Made by a program: the position numbers and the translations under genes. Below, piece after piece: positions 45,577 through 55,854 of a stretch of DNA of 64,000 nucleotides. The DNA is from Cranoglanis bouderius (lineage: Eukaryota; Chordata; Actinopteri; Siluriformes; Cranoglanididae), in NCBI GenBank assembly GCA_023630585.1, contig CM042540.1, positions 21,834,074 through 21,898,073 on the forward strand. The letters run 5' to 3'. The notes under the pieces are model-generated. The model searched no databases, was not told the origin of the DNA, and worked only from the letters and a program-made list of their open reading frames with translations. Numbering within the stretch: position 1 is the first letter of the stretch; the number at the start of each line of letters is the position of its first letter.

Positions 45577-46112
45577 GTGTGTGAAGTCAATTTGTAGTGC
45601 CTGAAAAGGACCACTAGGTGGTGGTAATGCATCATGTTTGGCGGTTTTTCCTTGTACATTTATGCTTGCACAAGTTAAACATGCATCAAGGAGTAATTGA
45701 ACAGTTTTGTGAGTGTCTCAAATACAAAACCTAGATGTTATTGCAGAGATCACCCCTCTTGTGCGTCAACAGAAACACTGTGAAAATAGTGCACGAGCAA
45801 TGGAAGAACAGATGACAGAAGAGCATATTAAACCATCAGTGGATGATGGGAAACAACCTTCCGAGGACCAAAACGTGAGGTCGGCTGGAGAGGCCTGTGT
45901 CTGTAAAAAAGCAACAACAATGTCAGAAGGAATCAGAGAATGCGGAAATGTGAAAAATGGAGACATTATTCTGGACAAGGGCTGGGCGAGCCCTCTTTTG
46001 AGGCCCACCTAGCTACGTCATCAGAGTGACTTACCATGGGCCTGTTCTGTGTTAGAGGGGTCATGACCTTTAACCTTAACAATAGCAAGCCTGTCAGGTA
46101 AACACGAGGCTT

Positions 46113-46526
46113 CTAAACGATCAGAAATGAGTGTGGCATGTGATATAGGTTTACCATCAACGTCACGAAAACCACGAGCATGCCATATCTTACCAAATGT
46201 GCGACACCAAAAGCATAATGCGAATCAGTGTAAATAGTAACAGTTTTACCCTTAAAGAGATGACAAGCACGCGTGAGAGCAACCAGTTCCACAGCCTGAG
46301 CAGAATTAAAGGGGATAGAGTGAGCCTCATGAATAATATTTGGTAATGCACAAACAGAGTAGCCATATAAAAATGTTGAGTAATTAGATTTAGGACACAA
46401 TCCATCAATATATACTTTCTGCATGCGGGCTCCTCCGAGCCGGGACGCAGAAGTCTGTGAAGCAAGACTGCAGGGCTGTTAGCAGTGTTGGATTTGGAAA
46501 GATATGCTACTTGGCGATAGCTACCA
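46113..46526 (-). pseudogene. Endogenous retrovirus RNase H remnant
   Basis: Retroviral RNase H signature pieces: VYIDG, then SAQAVELVALTRA and IYTDSHYAFGVAH. A frameshift separates them from the upstream connection region (SYRQVAYLSK near 46520). The pol frame is interrupted at 46527 by a solo LTR. Confidence 0.85.
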
Positions 46527-46530
46527 CCGT

Positions 46531-48292
46531 TGTAGTGAAAATTAGCCCACATCTCTCCACCAAAATATGTAGATTGAATTGGCTGTTTGGGTTAATTTAA
46601 TATATTCTCCGCCATTTTACACAAGTAAAAATTAGTTGTTAAATTGAGCTGTCTTTATTCTCCTCCAAAGATGTCGAAGAGATTAACAGATGAGCTCGAA
46701 AAGGGGAATTTGGCAAATTTAGTATTACTGATCAACTATTCGTCCAGCGATAAGTTGAAACTAGTGTATTCATTAGTTATGCATTAGATATTACCTCCTT
46801 GGCCACCAGCAATAATATCCTAAACATAGTGAAATATTATTTTAAGAGCATGTAGCAGAACCGCAATTCAAGGCAATAGACACTTGTAAGCAATAAGAAC
46901 ACGTATATTTAAGAACAGACAAGACTTTAATGAACTACTCTATGACATAGAAACTAATCTAACATATATACACACGCACGCACACACACACACACATACA
47001 TAAACGGGTGATAATGAAGAGTGAATGAAGTTCCGAGTCTCTAGCGTTGCATGCTATTTCACAGACCATGATCTGAACGAACCATCAACTTATTAAGTTA
47101 TCTTCACTTCCTTTAGAAGGGCTCAACTTATTATAGACACCAGATTAGCTAGATTCTGGGGTATTGCGCTTGCCTTAGCTGTGTTGAAGGGATTTCCTCG
47201 TTACGTTGTGGTGTCGTTAGCGGTCTGGTCGGTGAGAGGCGTCTCGGAAGACCAATCGGAATGCTGAGTGGAATGAAGACGAGAGGCTTGAAAAGCAGGC
47301 GGTGGCTCTCGCTGGGTCCCCAGGCCGATGTAAACGTGATCTGATCTCCCCGACGTTGATTGGCTCTGGAGACCCTCCGCTGACCCCGTCCTTCAAAGCG
47401 TGCCAAGAAGCAAGAGGTAAGAGAGAGAGAGCAAAGCAAGCAGCGACGACACAAACTCTTGTGTTCTTAGGATTTTAACACTTCCTGGGCTAGTCCAGCT
47501 CAGAGTGCTTCCTCCAATCAATATTGTCTTTGGGCAGGGTGTTAGCCAGATTCTCCACCTATTATGCTAATCAGCCCCTTGTCCCTGCGGATGAGTGGTT
47601 CCACACTCTTCATTGATGAGTGGATTATTAAACTTTGTCCTGAAACTTTGCATGCACATATCAGAAAAATCTACACAAATTTCCTTACTCTTATGATTTA
47701 GGAAATCACTCAATGAACACATACATACCAAACAAGACATGTTTGACTATACTTAAAGTACATTTAAAACACAATGATCCTCCTAGGGCTACTACACCAA
47801 TACATGATTAAATGGAATAATTAGTGGCAACTTAAAGGTGATACACATGAAGAAAATAGAACAACACATGGTAGGACATAGGAGATTGCAGTTGTTCAAA
47901 GATGTATTAATTCCCACAGTTGTTTCTCCTGGTAGGCGCCGATTGTGGAATGTGTGAGTCCTTGTGTAGACTTGTGGAATTGTGGAATGTGTAATCTTTG
48001 TGACTTTCTTCCAGAATTTATTGGCCTTACTGGTATGGATCTTTGGACTTTTGGTCTGGCCCAAAAGGCCGAAATCACTGCATTTCAGAGCAGTTTCTGT
48101 GGTCAAGAGGGTTCAGCCCTGGGTCAGGGAGGTCTTTAACGCTTGCCGTGTTGGTTGAGATAAGGCAGATGCACACGCTGGATTTTGGTCCATAGTTTCT
48201 TGTGGGTTCTCTGGCTGAGAAGGCCCATTGTTTTATTTCTTCTGGTTATAATTGTGTGAATTATATGATGCTGCTTGTGCTGAGGCGTTACA
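46531..48292 (-). mobile_element. Solo LTR (1762 bp) inserted in retroviral pol, 4-bp TSD
   Basis: TG...CA termini (plus strand TGTAGTGAAAATTAG ... GAGGCGTTACA) with CCGT on both sides (46527-46530 and 48293-48296). Removing the block and one CCGT rejoins the pol frame across a Gly-Gly junction (QEHG to GSYRQ), which fixes the boundaries. In LTR orientation (minus) it starts TGTAACG, like the LTRs at 52413 and 59599, so it is probably a related family. Confidence 0.9.
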
Positions 48293-48296
48293 CCGT

Positions 48297-49090
48297 GTTC
48301 CTGCGCTGCAGTGTTCCCTTCCTTGGAAACATAGAGGTGGAACAACGATGAGTAGCCCGGGAGTCCCAGAGCCGGAGCTGAGCTTAATGTCTTAATGTCT
48401 GTTTTAGATAACAGAAAGAGAGTCCTTGAGACAACAGTGTCTGAGAATTTTGTCATGGTGTGAGCAGTCAGGAATGAATTGATGACAATAGTTTATAAGT
48501 CCCAGAAAACTCAGCATACCTCTTTGTGTGGCTGGAGCTGTGACATCGACAATAGCGTGCACTCAGTCGCTGGTTAGGCAGCACTGTCCCTGAGAGATAT
48601 GGAAACCCAGATATCGGACCAGTGTCTGACAGAGCTGAAGTTTAATTAGTGAGGCCTTGAAACTGCACTGATCCAGGTGGGTCAAGAGTTTTAGAGAGCC
48701 CATTGTGCAGAGCTCATGTCCTTCAGCTGATAAAAAAATGTCGTCTGTGCAGTGAACAAGACAGCAGCCCTTGGGTAAAATGAGTGATGAGAGAGCTTGA
48801 TGCACCATGGACGAGAACACAGTGGGCGAGTCAATGAAACCCTGGGGAAGACATGTCCATGTGTATTGTTGATTTTTAAAAGTGAAAGCAAAGATTGTCT
48901 GTGTCTGCTCAGATACAGAGATGCTGAAAAAAGTGCTACATAAATCAACTACCGTGAAATGTGTGTGTGTGTGAGGAATAGCGGTGAGAATAGAAGCCAC
49001 GTCAGGTTCAAGAGGGCTTATTACTATATCATTAATTCACCTAAGGTCCTGAGTAAAACGGCATCCTTTCCTATTTGGGGAAAGCTTGCA
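48297..49090 (-). pseudogene. Endogenous retrovirus reverse transcriptase remnant
   Basis: Gamma/epsilon-type RT pieces: RFTQDLR, a stop, INDIVISPLEP, FTVVDLCSTFFSISV (first catalytic Asp), LPQGFIDSPTVF and LVHCTDDIFLS, where the usual Tyr of YxDD is Cys. Thumb and connection (RYLGFHISQG, LSFLGLINYCHQFIP) follow after a stop near 48566. Several stops and small deletions; not functional. Confidence 0.87.
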
Positions 49091-50032
49091 CTTAGGACAA
49101 TTCACGCATGCGGAATGCTCGTGCAGCACGGCGCGAGGGAAAACCCATGACAGAGCCCCTTCCCAAGAGCGCTTCCCCAAGTGCCAAAATCCTCTGGAAC
49201 TTGGCTTGGGAGGCCGTTTAGTCGGCCTCCGACTGGGCTTGGGCTCAGGGGGTGTGGTTACCTTATTGACCTCCGGCTGGAGCTCTGGAGATGAGGTCGC
49301 CTCGTTGACCTCCGGCTGGAGCTCTGGGGAAGAGGTCACCATGTTGACCTCAGGCTGGAGCTCTGTAGTGGAAACCCATTCGTGGGTCTCAGGCTGGAAC
49401 TCAGTAGAGGTCGCCACATTGATCTCCGGCTGTAGCTCTGCAGGAGAGACCACCTCATGGGTCTCTGTCAGGAACCTGGCTTGGGAAGCAACCTCATCGG
49501 CCTCTGTCTGGAACATGGCTTGAGAGGAGGTCGCCACGTTGACCTCCGTCTGGAACATGACTTGAGAGGAGGTCGCCACATTGACCTCTGGCTGTAGCTC
49601 TGCAGGTGAGACCATCTTGTGGGTCTCGGGCTGGAACTCCGGAACTGAGGTCGCCAAGTTGACCTCTGGCTGGAGCTCCGCAGGAGAGACCACCTCGCGG
49701 GTCTCCGGCTGGAGCTCCAGAGATGAGGTCGTCAAGTTGACCTCCGGCTGTAGCTCTGCAGGTGAGACCATCTCATGGGTCTCAGGCTGGAACTCAGTAG
49801 AGGAGGTCGCCTTGTTGACCTCCGGCAGGAATATGGCTTGAGACCACCTCGTGAGTCTCGGGCTGGAACTCCAGAGATGGGGTCGCCAAGTTGACCTCTG
49901 GCTGTAGCTCCGCAGGAGAGACCACCTTGCGGGTCTCAGGATGGAGCTGGGCTGTGAAGGCCGACCTGTCGGCCTGCTCATAGTGGGTAGTGGACGGCAG
50001 GACAGGTTTATCTGCCCAGCTGCCCCCCCCAA
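49037..50032 (-). CDS. 331-codon frame of tandem peptide repeats fused to pol fragment
   Basis: The frame is built from units such as FQPETHEVVSPAELQPEVNL and ATSSLELQPE, alternating two related versions 10-20 times over about 49230-49960. It ends in a Lys/Arg/Pro-rich stretch (PSRRPTKRPPKPSS), then SWVFPRAVLHEHSACVNCPK and the RFTQDLR of the RT remnant. Upstream, a frame at 50229-50008 (MTVMGDHTCLSTFFHEVIGS..., ENLWGG) would continue into it if the 8-C run at 50022-50029 were one base different. I do not recognise a domain. It may be a degenerate retroelement gag-like region or a minisatellite that happens to stay open. Confidence 0.4.
   Translation of the reverse strand: MGGAAGQINLSCRPLPTMSRPTGRPSQPSSILRPARWSLLRSYSQRSTWRPHLWSSSPRLTRWSQAIFLPEVNKATSSTEFQPETHEMVSPAELQPEVNLTTSSLELQPETREVVSPAELQPEVNLATSVPEFQPETHKMVSPAELQPEVNVATSSQVMFQTEVNVATSSQAMFQTEADEVASQARFLTETHEVVSPAELQPEINVATSTEFQPETHEWVSTTELQPEVNMVTSSPELQPEVNEATSSPELQPEVNKVTTPPEPKPSRRPTKRPPKPSSRGFWHLGKRSWEGALSWVFPRAVLHEHSACVNCPKCKLSPNRKGCRFTQDLR
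49230..49960. repeat. Coding-phase minisatellite (GAGGTCGCC...GACCTCCGGCTGG units)
   Basis: Units contain GTTGACCTCCGGCTGGAGCT and GGTCTCAGGCTGGAACTC. The repeat length is a multiple of three throughout, which is why the frame stays open on the minus strand and long frames also appear on the plus strand. Confidence 0.85.
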
Positions 50033-50370
50033 AGATTTTCCAGGTCGGCTTCGACTTCTGGACTCCCAAATACCGTTGGAAATAGACCCACAAACTGAGT
50101 TACGTCATTAAGTTCACTGGATTTTGTGGTGACTAGAAACTCCGTCTTGATCATTCTCTGAATACCCAGCGAACCAATAACTTCATGGAAAAATGTTGAT
50201 AGACATGTATGGTCGCCCATCACCGTCATATTAGCATATGTAAAGAAACAAATGAATGTTTTGAGGCTGACTGCAGCGTGTCTGGGCAGCCATCACAGTC
50301 AAAGCTCCAGGTGGCCGACTTTTTAAAAAGGCACTAGTCAGACACAAAAAACTTGCAGGGACCTCATCTA

Positions 50371-51964
50371 TGTAGCGAAAATTATACAAAAAGGGGCATT
50401 ATTATGCATTATTCTTTTCCACGAGAATAATGTAATGGATCAACTTTAAACATGAAACGAAACAGAAACGCACGCTTGGATTCAACGCACCTTTTTAAAG
50501 GAGGCGAGTTTTAAAGCGTGCCCACGTTATCTACAGGAATGTGTAGTAACTCGGATGAATCTGCAACGTTTAAAATAATATTCTCCACCAGTTACGATTT
50601 ACGTAACAAATTAAAAGATGTGTAACACGTTTAAATGTATTCTCCAATTTATGTAAGGAATTAGCTCGGCTGGCGTGAAATATATCTATATATCTAATCA
50701 ACGCGTGTTGTGACCAGTTATAAATATACATCAGCCATGAAAGGGAATTTATATAGGTGCACATATACATATAGATAATTAACTACAACGGATTATAATT
50801 AATTATTACTATGTATGTGGCCTAGATCAGCTTTATGAACTCTAAAGAGTGAGTTTATCCTTCTGGCCAGGAAGAATTAACTCACAAAGTGTATTATTAA
50901 AGATAGAGCGGGTAACGAAGATCTTATGCAGTATTTAAGGGACTCATCACGTGACCAAAAACAGAGAAAATCAAGCGTGGGATAATAGATTTTAATAGCT
51001 ATTTGTGACTATGGATACACACGACTAATTCTAAGCAAAACATACATATATACACATCTATATACAGGGAGAGAAAAGGGATAGAGAGAAAGTGATGAAA
51101 GAAAGGGGAGCAGACAAAAACACAACTAATTAGCCTTTTTCAGAACCAGCACGAACTTAATTCTCCTGTAACACAGGGGTACAATCTTAAACGCAGATAT
51201 AGGTCATTAACTATACTTGCATGGCCTCAAGGTTGAGAGTTTGCATGAGGTCGTGTAGAGTTCGCTGGTTCGTTGTTGTTTGAAAAGGCGTGAGCCCGGA
51301 GGTAGTTGCATCTTGTGTCCGGAGAGAGAGAGATCCTGGCTTCCTCTTCCCGGGGCACGTGGCCCCGGGGGAGAGAAACCGGAAGAAGTGAAGTTGAGAA
51401 GTGAAGTCAAACTCTGAAGTCTAACTCTCAAATCCAAAGAAAAAAGAAGAGTGAAGTGAGCGTGGTGTTGTTTTAAAACAACACCAGCGCACACGCCTCT
51501 TTGGGCTATGGGCCAATCAGGAAGTTGGGTTTGCATGTCCGGATGACTCTCTTTGTCTGGTCTCGGACCCTAATTTAAATGTCCAGGGAGGAGCTGGCTT
51601 ATACCGTGTTATAAATGAAATTAAGTGAAAACATGAAATGATGTATCCCATTGCAATGTGATATGCATAATCAATCCGGGTATCTCGAGACGATTAACTA
51701 CATACCAAATTCGATGGATTTGTGAAGAATATTACAAATAAAACCTGGTTACAGACATTTAAAATGATATGCTAGATTAAAACTATTTAAAGTCATTAAG
51801 GTTAGTTAAACACACAATATATGTAAACAAAATAACATCACACTATTTAGACATGGAATAATTACATATAATTACACGTTACATTGAAGAGAGAGGGGTT
51901 TCTCCATTGTGTGTGTAAGGTAAGCGTGGGGGTGTGTGTGTGTGTGTGTGTCGTAAAGTAAGTG

Positions 51965-51997
<33 letters not shown>

Positions 51998-52205
51998 TGG
52001 ATCCCTGCTGACGAACTAATCATGAAGTTTCCCAGAAGTTCAGTCATCAAAGGTTTCTTTTATTGCAGGGGTAAGTCCTGTGTGGGTCCCAGAGAGACTT
52101 TTTGCATTCCAAAGCGGCATCTGGCCGCAGGAGGCCTCTCGGGGTTACTCTATGTTTAGTTTGGGTTAATGTAGAAATCAGTTTGAGAATAGATCATACG
52201 CTACA
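50371..52205 (-). mobile_element. Solo LTR (1835 bp), 4-bp TSD TCTA
   Basis: TGTAGCG...CGCTACA termini with TCTA on both sides (50367-50370 and 52206-52209). The inverse complement matches the solo LTR at 53650-55616 along its length, including GGTAAGTCCTGTGTGGGTCC-type sequence and the CA/TG tract (51930-52000). Confidence 0.88.
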
Positions 52206-52412
52206 TCTATCATCCTCAAACTTAAAACATAACTTCTTTAGACTTGTGGCTATGAGCACATTGCATTTCTAGATATTGTCAGCATGTTTATCATTGTTAT
52301 TTTATAATGGAAAAAATGCTATGCAACAAACATTTCCATTCCAGTGTACTTCAGCCCCTCTAAGTTTTTCATTTTTTAACATATATTAATTTTGAATGAT
52401 ACCACAACTGTG

Positions 52413-52565
52413 TGTAACGTCTGAACGTATCAAACTGATTTCTGAATCAGCCTGGACTTAGCAAAGAAGTTTCTCTGTTTCTTTGAGCTGTGAATCCATA
52501 TAACCCCCCTCTGGTCTTCGACCAGATGCCATCGGAATGCTACAGGGGACACGACCCCCTCTTCA

Positions 52566-52599
<34 letters not shown>

Positions 52600-53649
52600 G
52601 CTTACCTACATGCGAACGCGCGTGCACACACACGTGCACACACACAATGGAAGAATCTCTTTTGAATGTAACGTGTAATTATATGTAATTATTTGATGTC
52701 CAAATAGTGTGATGTTTTCTTATTTGCATATATTGTGTGTTTATGTAACCTAACTATAATGATTTTAGATCATTAGGCTCCTCCCAGGACATGCAAATTC
52801 AGGTCTGAGACCAGACAAAGAGAGTTCATCCCGCCAATAAATCCAACTTCCTGTTTGGCCAATAGCCCAGAGAGGCGTGTGCGTTGGTGTTGTGTTTAAA
52901 ACAACAACACGCATTCAGGCTCTTCACTTCTACACTCTTCACTTTTAGAGATTCTCTTAAGTGCTCTTCACTCTTCAGTCTCTTCAGACTTACTCTTTCC
53001 GGTTTCCCTCCCCCGGGGCCACGTGCCTTGGGGAGAGGGAGCCACTCTCTCCCAGACAAAAGATGCAACTGCCTCACGGCCCACGCCTTTTCAAACAACG
53101 AACCAGCGAACTGCTACTGGACCGCGTGCAAACTTTCAAACCGACAACACCTGAGCTGTGCAAGTATAGTCTAATTGATCTATATATGCGTTAAGATTGT
53201 ACCCCTGTTTACAGGAGATTTAAGTTCGTTGCTGGTTTTGAAAACGGCTAATTAATTGTTGTTTTTGTCTCTTACCCTCTTCCCTTCATTACTTTCTCTC
53301 TATACTCTCTCTTTTCTTGTATATAGATGTACATATGTATTGTTTGCTTAGAGTTAGTTGTGTGTGTATCCATAGTTATTAAAATCTATTATCACCACAC
53401 TTGATTTTCTCTGTTTTGGTCACAAGATGAGTCCCTTAAGCGCTGCGACCTCGCTACCCGCTCTTGAAACAGAGAATCCTTCCTGGCCAGAAGGATAAAC
53501 TCCCTCTTTAGAGTTCATAATTCTAAAACTAGACTACAGCTAATCCCACAAGCTGATCTAGACCACATATATAGTCATAATTAATTATAATCCGTTGTAG
53601 TTAATTATCTATATGTATATGTGCACATACATTAATTTCCTTTCATGGC
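52413..53649 (+). mobile_element. 5' LTR of a polymerase-less LTR element, left part
   Basis: Starts TGTAACGTCTGAACGTATCA, identical to the LTR start at 59599. It contains a CA tract (52567-52597). It is interrupted at 53649 by a solo LTR and resumes at 55621, ending TTTTTGCTACA at 55854; joined, the LTR is about 1.47 kb. Confidence 0.85.
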
Positions 53650-54081
53650 TGTAGCATATGACGATGCCCAAACTGATTTCTGAATTAACCCAGACGGAAC
53701 ATAGAAAGTTTCACCACTCAGGTGACCGAGAGCAACCCCGAGAGGCCTCCTGTGGCCAGATGCCCTTTGGAATGCAAAAGTCTCTTTGGAACCCACACAG
53801 GACTTACCCCTGCAATAAAAGAAACCTTTGATGACTGAACGTCTGGGAAACTTCATGATTAGTTCGTCAGCAGGGGTCCACCAAAACTCTGACAAAGGGC
53901 CTGTAAATCTCTGATCTAATGTCTGTTTACGACCACATGATTTAGCCTCAAAGTCGCAAAGGCCAGAGGAGAAAATATCCTCCCTAAAGGTCACCCTGAG
54001 GTGACCAAGGACCGGTGGGACATTAGAAGAACGCCAGCTCCCTCTTCTGGACATACACACGTGCATGCGCACACACACACA

Positions 54082-54116
<35 letters not shown>

Positions 54117-55616
54117 GCTTACCTTACACACACAATGGAGAAATCTCTCTCTTTTCAATGTAATGTGTAATTATATGAAATTATTCGATGCCTAAATAGT
54201 GTGATGTTATCTTGTTTACATATATTGTGTTTATGTAACTAACCTTAATGATTTTAGATAGTTTTAATTTAGCATATCATTTTAAATGTCTGTAACCAGG
54301 TTTTATTTGTAATATTCTTTACAAGTCCATCGAATTTGGTATGTAGTTAATCGTCTCGAGATACCCGGATTGATTATGCATATCATATTGCAATGGGATA
54401 CATTATTTCATGTTTTCTCGTAATTTCATTTATAACACGGTATAAACCAGCTCCTGCCTGGACATTTAAATTAGGGTCCGAGACCAGACAAAGAGAGTTC
54501 ATCCGGACATGCAAACCCAACTTCCTGATTGGCCCATAGCCCAAAGAGGCGTGTGCATTGGTGTTGTCTTTAAAAGAACACCACGCTCTTCTTCACGTTG
54601 AGTTAGAGTTCACTTCTCATGCTTCAACTTCACTTCTACACTCCTTCCGGAAGCCAGGATCTCTCTCTCCCGGACAAAGGATGCAACTGCCTCACGGCTC
54701 ACGCCTTTTCAAACGGCGCAACGAACCAGCGAACTCTACACGACCTCGCGCAAACTTACAACCCAGAGGCTATGCAAGTATAGTTAATGAACCTATATCT
54801 GCGTTTAAGATTGGACCCCTGTTTACAGGAGAATTAAGTTGGTTGCTGGTTTTTGAAAAAGGCTAATTAGTTGTGTTTCTGTCTGCCACTCTCTTTTATT
54901 TCATTACTTTCTCTCTATACCTTTTCTTCCATTGTATATAGATGTACATAGGCATGTTTGCTTAGAGTTAGTCGTGTGTATCCATAGTTACATCTAGCTA
55001 TTAAAATCTATTATCCCACACTTGATTTTCTCTGTTTTGTCACATGATGAGTCAATTAAACGCTGCATAAGATCTCGATTACCCGCTCTAATCTTTAATA
55101 ACAAACTTCGTGAGTTAATTCTTCCTGGCCAGAAGGATAAACTCACACTTTAGAGTTCATAAAGCTGATCTAGGACACATACATAGTCATAATTGATTAT
55201 AATCCATTGTAATTAATTATCTATATGTATATGTGCACCTACATGAATTCCCTTTCATGGCTGATGTATATTTATAACTGGTCACAACATGCGTTGATTA
55301 GATATATAGATATATTTCACGCCAGTCGAGCTAATTCCTTATATAAATTGGAGAATACATTTAAACGTGTTAAACATCTTTTTTTATTTGTTACATGAAT
55401 TGTAACTGGTGGAGAATACTTTTAAACGTTGCATATTCATCCGAGTTACTACACATTCTGGTAGATAATGCGGGCACACTTTAAAACTCGTCTCCTTTAA
55501 AAAGGTGCGTTGAATCTAAGCGTGCGATTCTGTTTCGTTTCATGTTTAAAGTTGAACATCTATTTCATTATTCTCGTGGAAATGAATAATGCTAGTAATG
55601 CCTTTGATTCGTTACA
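53650..55616 (+). mobile_element. Solo LTR (1967 bp) inside another LTR, 4-bp TSD TGGC
   Basis: TGTAGCATATGACG...GATTCGTTACA with TGGC on both sides (53646-53649 and 55617-55620). The host LTR sequence CCTTTCATGGC continues after it as TGATGTATATTTATAACTGG, as in uninterrupted copies. Inverted relative of 50371-52205. Confidence 0.9.
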
Positions 55617-55620
55617 TGGC

Positions 55621-55854
55621 TGATGTATATTTATAACTGGTCACAACATGCGTTAATTAGATATATAGATATATTTCATGCCATTTGAGCTAATTCCTTA
55701 CATAAATTGGTGGAGGATACATTTAAACGTGTTAAACATCATTTAATTCGTTACATGAATTGTAACTGGTGGAGAATATATATTAAACGTTTCATTTTTA
55801 CATCTGATTTGCTACATATTCTGGTGGAAAAGCATGCGGGCAATTTTTGCTACA
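55621..55854 (+). mobile_element. 5' LTR, right part
   Basis: Continues the LTR begun at 52413 and closes with GCTACA. The same TGATGTATATTTATAACTGG block is present within the inserted solo LTR at 55262, because both are related LTRs. Confidence 0.8.

Noticed and set aside
48959..49150. Possible CRISPR-like or regularly spaced repeats in TG/CA tracts (here and at 43.1, 52.6, 54.1 and 59.8 kb)
   Set aside because: Simple microsatellites in a vertebrate genome; no spacer structure.
49086..49841. Long plus-strand frames opposite the tandem-repeat frame
   Set aside because: Shadow of a repeat whose length is a multiple of three; no other coding sign.
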